DNA of 64,000 bases. Origin: Nocardioides sp. R-C-SC26. Its GTDB lineage: Bacteria; Actinomycetota; Actinomycetes; Propionibacteriales; Nocardioidaceae. Under the pieces are notes generated by a model that ran no database searches, had not been told where the DNA came from, and worked only from the letters and a program-made list of their open reading frames with translations. Where the stretch lies: NCBI RefSeq assembly GCF_021246465.1, contig NZ_JAHRHK010000003.1:197254-261253 (forward strand), in the 5' to 3' direction. Positions 27,406 through 35,741 of the stretch are shown here, in pieces (position 1 is the stretch's first letter; the number at the start of each line of letters is the position of its first letter). A program made the translations under genes and the position numbers.

Positions 27406-28689
27406 TCAGATCAGCGCGTGCCGCACGATCGTCGCCGCCCGCGAGGGACCGACACCGATGACCGACATCCGCGCGCCCGACAGCTCCTCGACCCGCTCCA
27501 CGTAGGCGCGGGCGTTGGCCGGGAGGTCCTCGAAGGTGCGCGCGCCGGAGATGTCCTCGGTCCAGCCGGGGAGGTACTCGAAGATCGGCTTCGCGTGGTG
27601 GAAGTCGCTCTGGTTGGCCGGCATCTCGTCGTGCCGCACGCCGTCGACGTCGTAGGCCACGCAGACCGGGATCTGCTCGAGTCCGCTGAGCACGTCGAGC
27701 TTGGTGAGCACGAAGTCGGTGACGCCGTTGATCCGTGCGGCGTAGCGGGCGATGACGGCGTCGTACCAGCCGCAGCGGCGCGGACGGCCCGTCGTGGTGC
27801 CGTACTCGGCGCCGACCGAGCGCAGGTGCTCGCCGGCGTCGTCGAACAGCTCGGTCGGGAACGGCCCCTCGCCCACCCGGGTCGTGTAGGCCTTCACGAT
27901 CGCGATGACCTGGCTCAGCCGCGTCGGCGGGATGCCCGACCCGGTGCAGGCGCCGCCCGCGGTCGCCGAGGACGACGTCACGAAGGGGTAGGTGCCGTGA
28001 TCGACGTCGAGGAGCGTGGCCTGACCGGCCTCGAGCAGCACGACGTCGCCGCGGTCCAGGGCCTCGCCGAGCAGCAGGCTGGTGTCGCAGACCATCGGCG
28101 CGAGTCGATCGGCGAAGGCGAGCAGCTCCTCGACCGTCGCGTCGACGGTGACCGCGCGACGGTTGTAGACCTTGGTGAGGATCTGGTTCTTCAGCTCCAG
28201 GGCGCCCTCGACCTTCTGACGCAGGATGTTCTCGTCGAAGAGGTCCTGGACGCGGATGCCGATGCGGTTCATCTTGTCGGCGTAGGTGGGACCGATGCCG
28301 CGGCCGGTGGTGCCGATCCGACGCGAGCCGAGGAAGCGCTCGGTCACCTTGTCCAGCGAGCGGTTGTAGTCGGCGATGACGTGGGCGTTGGCGCTGACCT
28401 TGAGGGTCGAGGTGTCGACGCCACGGGCCTCGAGCCCGTCGATCTCGTGGAAGAGCACGGCGAGATCGACGACGACGCCGTTGCCGATCACCGGCGTGCA
28501 CCCGGGGGTGAGGATGCCGCTGGGCAGGAGGTGCAGGGCGTACTTCTCCTCACCGATCACCACGGTGTGGCCGGCGTTGTTGCCGCCGTTGAACTTCACG
28601 ACGTAGTCGACCTTGCTCCCGAGCAGGTCCGTCGCCTTGCCCTTGCCCTCATCGCCCCACTGGGCACCGATGATCGCGATCGCGGGCAT
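27406..28689 (-). CDS. purA: adenylosuccinate synthetase
   Basis: PurA (427 aa) makes adenylosuccinate from IMP, aspartate and GTP. GTP/IMP site blocks: [77 protein letters not shown] and [11 protein letters not shown] 28689 has a clear GGAGAAG ribosome site, and unlike most pur genes here it has a roughly 90-nt leader with two hairpins. Confidence 0.97.
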   Translation of the reverse strand: MPAIAIIGAQWGDEGKGKATDLLGSKVDYVVKFNGGNNAGHTVVIGEEKYALHLLPSGILTPGCTPVIGNGVVVDLAVLFHEIDGLEARGVDTSTLKVSANAHVIADYNRSLDKVTERFLGSRRIGTTGRGIGPTYADKMNRIGIRVQDLFDENILRQKVEGALELKNQILTKVYNRRAVTVDATVEELLAFADRLAPMVCDTSLLLGEALDRGDVVLLEAGQATLLDVDHGTYPFVTSSSATAGGACTGSGIPPTRLSQVIAIVKAYTTRVGEGPFPTELFDDAGEHLRSVGAEYGTTTGRPRRCGWYDAVIARYAARINGVTDFVLTKLDVLSGLEQIPVCVAYDVDGVRHDEMPANQSDFHHAKPIFEYLPGWTEDISGARTFEDLPANARAYVERVEELSGARMSVIGVGPSRAATIVRHALI

Positions 28690-28713
28690 GTCTTCTCCAG
28701 GTGTTCCTCGAGG

Positions 28714-28791
28714 GGCCCGGCATGCTGCGCGGGCCTGACAACGCGAAAGCCCCGGCGCAAGTGCGTCCGGGGCTCTTGCGACGTGAATCTA
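28714..28791 (-). promoter_or_regulatory. purA 5' leader with two hairpins
   Basis: On the minus strand a TAGATT hexamer (28786-28791) would start RNA near 28779. The leader begins almost at once with a long hairpin (AGCCCCGG-A-CGCA / TGCG-CCGGGGCT, 28748-28774) followed by TTCGCGTT, then a second hairpin GGCCCG...CGGGCC (28714-28735) with GCATGC in its loop. The first hairpin is terminator-like with a weak U tract, so an attenuator or stabilising leader is possible. Confidence 0.45.
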
Positions 28792-28903
28792 GCAGAATCA
28801 CGCCTCGGAGCGGGTGCCGACGAGGCCCCGTCGAGCGTCCCGCACGATCCCTCTCCTTCGGGGGATCGTGTGTGGCACACCGTCTCGTCGTAGGTTCACC
28901 CCC

Positions 28904-29806
28904 GTGGACCCGTTGCTCGTGATCCGGAACGCCGAGGCCGGCTCGGCCGACGAGGAGTCGCTCGAGCGCGCCCTCACCGTGCTGCGCCGCCACACCTCGG
29001 TCGAGGTGCAGGCGACCGCCGACCCGGGCGAGCTGGACGGCGTGCTGCACCGCGCGGGATCGCGGCGCATCGTGGTGGCCGGTGGCGACGGCAGCCTCCA
29101 CGCCGTCGTGTCGGCGCTCTACCGCCGCGGCGAGCTGAAGGACCGCACCCTGGGCCTGCTGCCCCTCGGCACCGGCAACGACTTCGCACGCTCGGTCGGG
29201 ATGCCGTTGGACGCCGAGGAGGCTGCGCTCGCCCTGGCCGGCGGGACGCCGGAGCCGATGGACCTGATCGTCGACGAGGTCGGCCGCGTCGTGGTGAACA
29301 ACGTGCACGTGGGTGCCGGGGCGAAGGCCGCCCAACGCGGCGCGCGGTGGAAGTCGCGCCTGGGCAAGGCCGGTGTGGGCAAGCTCGGCTACCCGATCGG
29401 GGCCGCGATCACAGCCTGGAACCCGCCGCTGCTGCGCCTGCGGGTCGAGGTGGACGGCGTCCCCGTCGTCGACTTCGACGAGCAGGTGCTGCAGGTGGCC
29501 GTCGGCAACGGCCGGTCCGTCGGCGGCGGCACCGAACTGACTCCGCACGCCGACCCCGGCGACGGCATGCTCGACGTGATGGTCTCCCGCGCGACCGGAC
29601 CGATCTCGCGGTTCATCTACGCCGCCCGCCTGGGCATGGGCACCCACCCCTCCGCGGTCGACGTCGACTACGTGCGCGGGCGCCAGGTCTCGGTGAGCGG
29701 CGAGGAGTTCTGGTGCAGCGCCGACGGCGAGCTCGACGGCCCCGAGCGCCACCGCTCCTGGCGCCTGGAGCGCGCCGCCTACTCCCTCGTGGTCCCGCGC
29801 ACCTGA
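28904..29806 (+). CDS. diacylglycerol/lipid kinase family protein
   Basis: 300 residues of the DAGK catalytic (YegS/DgkB-like) family. Nucleotide-binding GGDGSLHAVVSAL and LLPLGTGNDFARSVGMP are diagnostic; the C-terminal domain has VAVGNGRSVGGGTELTPHADPGDGMLDV. It probably phosphorylates a lipid at the inner membrane face. Start GTG 28904 follows TAGGTT (28891-28896) by 7 nt (leaderless). Divergent from purA. Confidence 0.88.
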   Translation: MDPLLVIRNAEAGSADEESLERALTVLRRHTSVEVQATADPGELDGVLHRAGSRRIVVAGGDGSLHAVVSALYRRGELKDRTLGLLPLGTGNDFARSVGMPLDAEEAALALAGGTPEPMDLIVDEVGRVVVNNVHVGAGAKAAQRGARWKSRLGKAGVGKLGYPIGAAITAWNPPLLRLRVEVDGVPVVDFDEQVLQVAVGNGRSVGGGTELTPHADPGDGMLDVMVSRATGPISRFIYAARLGMGTHPSAVDVDYVRGRQVSVSGEEFWCSADGELDGPERHRSWRLERAAYSLVVPRT

Positions 29807-29840
29807 GCTGTCACTCTGGGGCGCTCGCGGCGGCCTGGGT

Positions 29841-29907
29841 GGCGGTGACCTACGGAGGGAATCCGCCCCGCGCTCGCCCGAGGGCGGTGACCTGCTGAGG
29901 AAATCGC
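29841..29907. repeat. degenerate 25-bp direct repeat
   Basis: GGCGGTGACCTACGGAGGGA (from 29841) recurs as GGCGGTGACCTGCTGAGGAA (from 29883), each continuing into ATCSGC. It lies in the 216-bp space between the lipid kinase stop and lysS; no other feature is seen there apart from the lysS -10. Confidence 0.5.
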
Positions 29908-30022
29908 GCGCACCTCTCCTCTGCAACTCACCGCTCCCCACAGCAACCACCGCTCCAGCCGCGTCCGTCGGCAGCACCGCCGACTCGGCTCGGACGGCGC
30001 GGCGCCTGTAGCCTCGACCGCC

Positions 30023-31783
30023 GTGGCACGCGCGGACCAGCAGGAGAAGTCAGACCCGGTCGATTGGGTGACCCGGGCGGCCGACGCGGCGATCCGGCAG
30101 GCCCAGCAGCAGGGCCATCTCAGCGGCGCGCCGGGTGCGTGGCAGGGCAGGGTCACCTGCGCATCCGGCATCAGCCCCTCGGGCCCGATCCACCTGGGCA
30201 ACCTGCGCGAGTTCCTGACCGTGCACTTCGTCGCGGACGAGATCGCCCGCCGCGGCGTCCCCGTGCGCCACCTGCAGTCGTGGGACGACTTCGACCGCTT
30301 CCGCAAGGTGCCCGCCGGTGTCGATCCGAGCTGGTCGACCCACGTCGGCAAGCCGCTCTCCGACGTCCCGGACCCGTGGGAGTGCCACGCCTCGTGGGCC
30401 GAGCACTTCAAGGCGCCGCTGCGCGCGGCGCTGGTCGAGCTCGGGTGCGAGATGGAGGAGATCGACCAGACCGACCGCTACCGCGCCGGCGCCTATACCG
30501 AGCAGGTGCTGCACGCGATCGAGCACCGCGACGCCATCGAGGCCGTCCTCGCGCGCCACCGCACCAAGAAAGGCCCCCAGCAGGGCCCGGCCGACGGCGG
30601 CGAGGTCACCGAGTCCACCGCCGAGGACGACGACGTGACGTCGGGAGACGACGGCGCAGGCGACCTCGCGCGCTTCCCGTACAAGCCCTACTGCCGCGAC
30701 TGCGGGCGCGACACGGTCACGTTGACGTCCTACGACGAGCAGACCACCGACCTCGGCTACACCTGCGACGCGTGCGCGTTCACCGGCGTGACGAACATCC
30801 GCAACCAGCACGAGGGCAAGCTGGTGTGGAAGGTCGACTGGCCGATGCGCTGGTCGGTGGAGGGCGTCGACTTCGAGCCCGGCGGCCTGGACCACGCGAC
30901 CCCCGGTTCCTCCTACACCGTCGGCAAGGAGGTCGTGAAGCTCTACGACGCGATCGCGCCGTCCTTCGTGGCGTACGCCTTCGTGGGCGTCGCCGGCCAG
31001 GTGAAGATGTCCTCCTCCCGCGGCGGCGTGCCGACCGCTGCCGAGGCGCTCCGGATCCTGGAGGCGCCGATCCTGCGGTGGCTCTACGTGCGCCGCCAGC
31101 CCAAGCAGGCGTTCAACGTCGACTTCGGCGCCGAGATGCTGCGTCTGTACGACGAGTGGGACGCGCTGACGAAGAAGGCAGCCGACCCGGCCAAGCGCGA
31201 CGCCGCCGTCCTCGCCTACGAGCGAGCGGTCTCGACGACGACCGCCGGCGACCTGCCGCGGCCCGCCGTCACGGTGCCGTTCCGGATGCTGTCCTCGGTC
31301 GCCGACGTCACCACCGGAAGCGCCGACCTGATCAGCCGCGTCGTCGGCAACGCCGGTTACCCGCACGACTCCGTGGCCGACCTCGAGCCTCGTCTGAGCC
31401 GGGCGATGACCTGGATGGGCGAGTACGTGCCCGAGGACGACCGGACCACGGTCCGCAGCACTCCCGACGTCGCGCGACTCGCTGCGCTGAGCGAGGACGA
31501 GGAGCTCTGGCTGCGGATCTTCGTCGACCGGCTGCCCGACGACCTCGATCTCGAGACCGCGACGGCGCTGGTCTACGGCGTGCCGAAGCTGGCCCGCGGC
31601 CTGGGCCTGGAGGACGGACCGACCGACGAGGTCAAGGCCGACCAGAAGTCGTTCTTCAGCCTGCTCTACCGACTTCTCGTGGACGCCGAGCGCGGGCCGC
31701 GCCTGCCCACACTGGTGCTCGCGCTGGGCGCCGAGACCGTGCGGAACCTGCTGACACCACCGGCCGGCGGGGAGCGCTCGTGA
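30023..31783 (+). CDS. lysS: lysyl-tRNA synthetase, class I
   Basis: 586 residues of the archaeal-type class I LysRS. The HIGH-equivalent is PSGPIHLGNLREF and the KMSKS-equivalent is VKMSSSRG. A Cys4 zinc-binding insert is visible (CRDCGRDTVTLTS ... YTCDAC), together with an acidic low-complexity insert (STAEDDDVTSGDDGAG) just before it. It charges tRNA-Lys in the cytoplasm. GTG 30023 follows TAGCCT (30009-30014) by 8 nt. The stop overlaps the next start by 4 nt. Confidence 0.93.
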   Translation: MARADQQEKSDPVDWVTRAADAAIRQAQQQGHLSGAPGAWQGRVTCASGISPSGPIHLGNLREFLTVHFVADEIARRGVPVRHLQSWDDFDRFRKVPAGVDPSWSTHVGKPLSDVPDPWECHASWAEHFKAPLRAALVELGCEMEEIDQTDRYRAGAYTEQVLHAIEHRDAIEAVLARHRTKKGPQQGPADGGEVTESTAEDDDVTSGDDGAGDLARFPYKPYCRDCGRDTVTLTSYDEQTTDLGYTCDACAFTGVTNIRNQHEGKLVWKVDWPMRWSVEGVDFEPGGLDHATPGSSYTVGKEVVKLYDAIAPSFVAYAFVGVAGQVKMSSSRGGVPTAAEALRILEAPILRWLYVRRQPKQAFNVDFGAEMLRLYDEWDALTKKAADPAKRDAAVLAYERAVSTTTAGDLPRPAVTVPFRMLSSVADVTTGSADLISRVVGNAGYPHDSVADLEPRLSRAMTWMGEYVPEDDRTTVRSTPDVARLAALSEDEELWLRIFVDRLPDDLDLETATALVYGVPKLARGLGLEDGPTDEVKADQKSFFSLLYRLLVDAERGPRLPTLVLALGAETVRNLLTPPAGGERS

Positions 31784-32727
31784 GCACCGCGGCCGTCGAG
31801 GCCCCTGCACGCACGGTGCACCTGTGGTGGACGCCGTCCTCCCCGCGGGAGATCGGCGAGGGCCTGGTCGCCGCGGCGCTCTTCCCGTTCCGCGCCTTCA
31901 TCGCGTTCGGCGAGGCCAGCATCGGCGTCTCGCGACTCATCGCCCCCGACGGCCCGGCCCGGCTGCTGCACCTGCTCTCGAACGTCACCGCGCCCGACCG
32001 TCCACTGGGGCAGGCGCTGATGCCGGGCGGCGTCGTCGACCGCGTGCTCGACGAGAACGGCGTGCTGGCGCGCCTGAGCGCACGCGGCGGCGTCCTGGAC
32101 CGCCTGATCTCGCCGGGTGGCCTGATCGACCGCGCGCTGGTCAACCACGGCCCGGTCGATCGCCTGCTGGCACCCGGCGGCGCCCTGGACCAGGCCCTGG
32201 AGCCTGGTGGTCTGATGGACCGCATCGTCGCACCCGGTGGTGCACTCGAGCGGCTCCTCGCCCAGGAGGGAGCGATCGAGCGGATGCTCGCCCCGGGCGG
32301 CGTCGTCGACCGCCTCCTCGATCAGGAAGGTCTGATCGAGCAGCTCGTCGCCGAGGACGGCATCATCGACCGGCTCGGCGGTCTGATGGAGAACATCGAC
32401 CGGATCGGTCCGATCCTCGCCAAGCTCGAGCCCGTCGTGGGCGGCGTGCGCGAGGCGGCGTCCGGCATCGACACCTCGGCCTCCGGCCTGGCCACCTCCG
32501 CCGCGGGCATCGACGCCTCCGCCGCCGAGCTGGTCAACCTCCTCGAACCCGTCGTCGACCTCGTCGGCCGGCTCCCCGGCGCCCGCAAGCGCCGTGCCGG
32601 CTCGGGCGAGCGGCAGGAGCGCGCCACGGAGGGCCGCGCCGCCACGAAGGCAACGGCGAAGAAAACCGTCGCGAAGGAGAAGCCCGCGCCTGAGCCCGAC
32701 TCGGAGCTCACCGCACCACTCTTCTGA
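31780..32727 (+). CDS. protein with twelve 10-residue repeats, coupled to lysS
   Basis: 315 residues. Residues 81-200 form twelve exact decapeptide repeats with pattern xxxG-h-h-[DE]-[RQ]-h-h (MPGGVVDRVL, SPGGLIDRAL, APGGALERLL, APGGVVDRLL and others). Upstream is a hydrophobic region (GLVAAALFPFRAFIAFGEASIGVSRLI). Downstream, LAKLEPVVGGVREAASGIDTSASGLATSAAGID looks like an amphipathic helix, and the tail is histone-H1-like (ATKATAKKTVAKEK). GTG 31780 overlaps the lysS stop (GTGA). No family is recognised; a membrane-associated amphipathic solenoid is one guess. Confidence 0.8.
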   Translation: MSTAAVEAPARTVHLWWTPSSPREIGEGLVAAALFPFRAFIAFGEASIGVSRLIAPDGPARLLHLLSNVTAPDRPLGQALMPGGVVDRVLDENGVLARLSARGGVLDRLISPGGLIDRALVNHGPVDRLLAPGGALDQALEPGGLMDRIVAPGGALERLLAQEGAIERMLAPGGVVDRLLDQEGLIEQLVAEDGIIDRLGGLMENIDRIGPILAKLEPVVGGVREAASGIDTSASGLATSAAGIDASAAELVNLLEPVVDLVGRLPGARKRRAGSGERQERATEGRAATKATAKKTVAKEKPAPEPDSELTAPLF

Positions 32728-32754
32728 CCACAGGCCCGGGGCCGCGCCGCACCC

Positions 32755-32806
32755 CCGGTGGTCGAGCGTGCCGAGACCCCACCGCATCTCGACATGCTCG
32801 ATGACC
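32755..32806. repeat. diverged REP-like repeats
   Basis: CCGGTGGTCGAGCGTGCCGA followed by GACCCC and then an inverted relative CATCTCGACATGCTCGATGA. Similar paired short forms occur at 41920-41985. Located between converging genes. Confidence 0.6.
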
Positions 32807-32823
32807 GAGACGGCGGCGATCGA

Positions 32824-33651
32824 CTACTCCGTGGCGAGGTAGGCGAGCTGGGCGGTGACCGACCAGTCCGCGGCATCCCACATCGACTCGTCGACGTCGG
32901 CGTAGACGATCTCGACGACGCGGCGCGGGAGAGCCTCGTCCTCCAACAGGTGCGGGCCGGCTTCGACGCCGAGCTGACCCAGGGCCGCGCGGACGCCGTC
33001 CAGGCGCTGACGGCGGTGGGCGAGGTAGTAGTCCAGCACGCCGCCCGCATCGGGCTGCACGGGACCGTGGGCCGGCCAGACGGCGTCGACCTCGCCGTTG
33101 GCGACCAGCGACCGCATCTTCTCCAGCGAGGCGAAGTAGGGCCGCAGCGCGCCGTCGGGGTGCGCCACGATCGTCGTGCCGCGCCCGAGCACCATGTCTC
33201 CGGTGAGCAGCACCCGCTCCGCCGGGAGTACGAAGCTCACCGAGTCGGCCGTGTGCCCGGGGGTGTGGACGGCGCGGAGGTGCAGGCCGTCGACGTCGAT
33301 CTCCTCGTCGTCGCCGAGCGGGTCGGCGTCACGGCACCACTCCGACGAGACCGCCCGTACCGGCGCACCGGTTCGCTCACGCACCAGCTCGACGGCGTCG
33401 GTGTGGTCGAAGTGGTGGTGGGTGATGAGCACCAGCCCGACGTCGCCCGCCTCGGCGAGGACGGCGTCCACGTGCTCGGCGAGGTCGGGGCCAGGATCCA
33501 CGATCACGCACCGCGCGGCGCCCGGCTCTCGCAGCACCCAGGTGTTGGTGCCGTCGAGGGTGAACGGGCCCGGGTTGTCGGCTCGCACGCAGACGGCACG
33601 GTCGCCGAACCGCCCGCCGTCCCAGACGGCCCAGTCGCTCCCCGCTGTCAT
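32824..33651 (-). CDS. MBL-fold metallo-hydrolase
   Basis: 275 residues with metallo-beta-lactamase fold motifs: LDGTNTWVL, VIVDPGPD, THHHFDH (metal site), HTPGHTADSVSF, LTGDMVLGRG and VWPAHGPV, with a C-terminal winged-helix-like extension similar to LACTB2-type proteins (AHRRQRLDGVRAAL...LPRRVVEIVYADV). LACTB2-like enzymes can be ribonucleases or thioesterases; which applies here is unknown. Start ATG 33651 has GGAGAGG 6-7 nt upstream; it lies 12 bp after the NUDIX stop and is probably in the same operon. Confidence 0.88.
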   Translation of the reverse strand: MTAGSDWAVWDGGRFGDRAVCVRADNPGPFTLDGTNTWVLREPGAARCVIVDPGPDLAEHVDAVLAEAGDVGLVLITHHHFDHTDAVELVRERTGAPVRAVSSEWCRDADPLGDDEEIDVDGLHLRAVHTPGHTADSVSFVLPAERVLLTGDMVLGRGTTIVAHPDGALRPYFASLEKMRSLVANGEVDAVWPAHGPVQPDAGGVLDYYLAHRRQRLDGVRAALGQLGVEAGPHLLEDEALPRRVVEIVYADVDESMWDAADWSVTAQLAYLATE

Positions 33652-33663
33652 CGCGTACCTCTC

Positions 33664-34548
33664 CTACACGCGCCGCTGCGCGACCAGCGGGCGGAGGTCG
33701 TCGGGCATGGAGAGCGTGAAGCCGTCGCCGAGCGGCTCGACCTCGGGGGTGAACATGGTGACCCGGCGGCCCTGCGCCGCAGCCAGGACGGCGTCCACGT
33801 CGGGGTGGGTGCCGACCTCCAGGCAGGTCAGGTACGTCGGCGGCAGCATCGCCAGGTCTCCGCCATCGGCCCGGTCGGCGGCGATCGCCGCCGGCAGCCA
33901 CGTCACCGAGGAGGACTCGGTGGAGACATCGCGGGTGAGCTGCCCCGCCGGCAGCTGAGCGACGAAGAACCAGGTGCGGTAGCGCTTGGACTCGAACACC
34001 GGCGTCAGCCAGCCCGACCAGGTGCCGAGCAGATCGGTGCGCAGCACCAGCCCGCGCCGGTTGAGGAAGTCGGTCATCGACAGGTCACGCGACTCCAGGG
34101 CGAACCGGTCGGCCTCCCAGTCGTCGCCGGTCGTGTCGGCCACGACGTCGTCGGGGCGCTCGAGCGGCCCGGCGAGCAGGACCCCGGACTCCTCGAAGGT
34201 CTCGCGCACGGCGGCACAGACGAGTGCTCGCGCCGTGTCCTCGTCGCAGCCCAGTCGCTCGGCCCACTCCGAAGGCGTCGGACCGGCCCAGGCGACGTCG
34301 GCGTCGAAGTCGCGCGGGTCGACACCCCCGCCGGGGAACACGGCCATCCCACCGGCGAACTCCATCGAGACGTGCCGACGAAGGAGGTAGACCTCGGGGC
34401 CCCGATCGTCGGCGGAGTCGCCGGAGCGCATCAGCACCACCGTCGCGGCGTCACGGGGTTCTACGGCGACGCGGGTGCCGTCGGCGAACTCGGCCGCGAC
34501 GTCGGCCAGGTGCGGCGGGAGCGGCACGGGCGGAAGCGGGATCCTCAT
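33664..34548 (-). CDS. NUDIX hydrolase
   Basis: 294 residues. The NUDIX box is split by an insertion: VFPGGGVDPRD, then about 30 residues, then CAAVRETFEESGVLL, as in NUDT19/RP2-type proteins that act on CoA derivatives. The C-terminal half (WSGWLTPVFESKRYRTWFFVAQLP; PTYLTCLEV) also fits that subgroup. CoA diphosphatase activity is therefore plausible but unproven. The ATG overlaps the RidA stop by 4 nt. Confidence 0.85.
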   Translation of the reverse strand: MRIPLPPVPLPPHLADVAAEFADGTRVAVEPRDAATVVLMRSGDSADDRGPEVYLLRRHVSMEFAGGMAVFPGGGVDPRDFDADVAWAGPTPSEWAERLGCDEDTARALVCAAVRETFEESGVLLAGPLERPDDVVADTTGDDWEADRFALESRDLSMTDFLNRRGLVLRTDLLGTWSGWLTPVFESKRYRTWFFVAQLPAGQLTRDVSTESSSVTWLPAAIAADRADGGDLAMLPPTYLTCLEVGTHPDVDAVLAAAQGRRVTMFTPEVEPLGDGFTLSMPDDLRPLVAQRRV

Positions 34549-35042
34549 GAGGCACCGCCCCGTTCAGCCGCGTCCAGCTCGACCACGATCTCGACCTCGA
34601 CCGGCGCATCCAGCGGCAGCACGGCCACGCCGACGGCGGAGCGCGCGTGCACCCCGGCCTCGCCGAACGCCTCGCCGAGCAGCTCGGAGGCGCCGTTGGC
34701 GACCTGCGGCTGCCCGGTGAACTCCGCGGAGGAGGCGACGAACACGACGACCTTGACGACGCGGCGAACCCGCTCGAGGTCGCCGATCACCGACTTCACC
34801 GCCGCGATCGCGTTCAGCGCACACTGCTGTGCGCAGGCGTAGGCCTCCTCGGCCGTCACGCCGGCGCCGACCTTGCCGGTGGCGATCAGCTCGCCGGCCC
34901 GCATCGGCAGCTGTCCCGAGGTGTGCACGTAGGCACCGGTGACCACGGCCGGCGTGTAGGCGGCGACGGGCGGCACGACGTCCGGCACGCTGAGGCCGAG
35001 CGCGCTCAGGCGCCCCTCGACGGTCACCGCGGCGTCCGTCAC
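34545..35042 (-). CDS. RidA family protein (Rid/YjgF)
   Basis: 165 residues of the Rid superfamily: GAYVHTSGQLPMR, GVTAEEAYACAQQCALNAIAAVKS, VRRVVKVVVFVASSAEFTGQPQVANGASELLGEAFGEAGVHARSAVGVAVLPLDAPVEVEIV. The Arg of HARSAVGVAVLP is the conserved imine-deaminase residue. It hydrolyses reactive enamine/imine metabolites. GTG 35042 overlaps the DUF4177 stop (GTGA). Confidence 0.9.
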   Translation of the reverse strand: MTDAAVTVEGRLSALGLSVPDVVPPVAAYTPAVVTGAYVHTSGQLPMRAGELIATGKVGAGVTAEEAYACAQQCALNAIAAVKSVIGDLERVRRVVKVVVFVASSAEFTGQPQVANGASELLGEAFGEAGVHARSAVGVAVLPLDAPVEVEIVVELDAAERGGAS

Positions 35043-35194
35043 TGGAGCGGGCGCTTGAAGTAGCCGACCAGGTTCTCGGGGTTCATCCCCGGCGCGATCT
35101 GCACCAGCTCCCACCCCTCGGCCCCGAAGTTGTCGAGGATCTGCTTGGCGGCGTGCGTGAGGATCGGCGCGGTCAGGTACTCCCACTTCGTCAT
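35039..35194 (-). CDS. DUF4177-like small protein (51 aa)
   Basis: MTKWEYLTAPILTHAAKQI followed by LDNFGAEGWELVQIAPG and GYFKRPLQ, the WEY...LNxxGxxGWELV pattern of DUF4177. It heads a four-gene coupled cluster (DUF4177, RidA, NUDIX, MBL), the first three with 4-nt overlaps. ATG 35194 has TAGTCT 7 nt upstream, so the operon mRNA is predicted leaderless. Confidence 0.85.
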   Translation of the reverse strand: MTKWEYLTAPILTHAAKQILDNFGAEGWELVQIAPGMNPENLVGYFKRPLQ

Positions 35195-35239
35195 GGCTCG
35201 CAGACTACTCAGGCCGCGTCCCGGTGCAGACTGCTCCGT

Positions 35240-35563
35240 ATGGCGTACGACGTCGACCTGGCCGATCGCGTGCGCGACCTGCTGCCCCCGGGCACCGTGG
35301 AGAAGCCGATGTTCGGCGGGCTCGGGTTCATGGTCGGCGGCAACCTGGCGGTCTGCGTCAGCGGGCAGGGCGGGGTGCTCGTCCGAGTGACCGCCGAGGA
35401 CTCCCCCGGCCTCATCGACGGTGTCGCGGTCGTGCCCCTGGTGATGGGGGGCCGTGAGTCGCGCACCTGGCTGCGAGTCGACACGACCGCACTCGACGGG
35501 GCCCAGCTGACGCCGTGGGTCGCGCGCGGCCTCGCCGTCGCGACGTCGCTGCCGCCGAAGTGA
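35240..35563 (+). CDS. TfoX N-terminal domain protein
   Basis: 107 residues matching the TfoX N-terminal domain: VRDLLPPGTVEKPMFGGLGFMVGGNLAVCVSGQGGVLVRV ... SRTWLRVDT. In actinobacteria such stand-alone proteins have no proven role in competence. ATG 35240 follows CAGACT by 7 nt. The TGA stop (35561-35563) is the first triplet of the inverted-repeat element at 35561. Confidence 0.85.
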   Translation: MAYDVDLADRVRDLLPPGTVEKPMFGGLGFMVGGNLAVCVSGQGGVLVRVTAEDSPGLIDGVAVVPLVMGGRESRTWLRVDTTALDGAQLTPWVARGLAVATSLPPK

Positions 35564-35720
35564 TTCCGCGGATGGGGGCTGTCGTGGTGGGCGTCGTCCC
35601 GGTGCGTGCATGAGTGCCGACGAGGAGGGAGCCGTGCCGGAGGCACGGCGACTGACGAGGAGGTGCTCAGGTGCGTGCGGGGGCGGGGCCCGGCCGGCAT
35701 CTGCCCTATCCGCGGGATCA
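35561..35720. repeat. 160-bp terminal-inverted-repeat element (copy 4, diverged)
   Basis: The left end TGATTCCGCGGATGGGGG is matched by the right end in reverse complement, TGATCCCGCGGATAGGGC. The interior carries CGTCGTCCCGGTGCGTGCAT and a second GGTGCGTGC, shared with copies 1-3, plus a central hairpin (GCCGTGCC GGA GGCACGGC). It includes the stop codon of the TfoX-like gene. Confidence 0.65.
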
Positions 35721-35741
35721 CTAAGTAGGAGCCTCGGCCGA

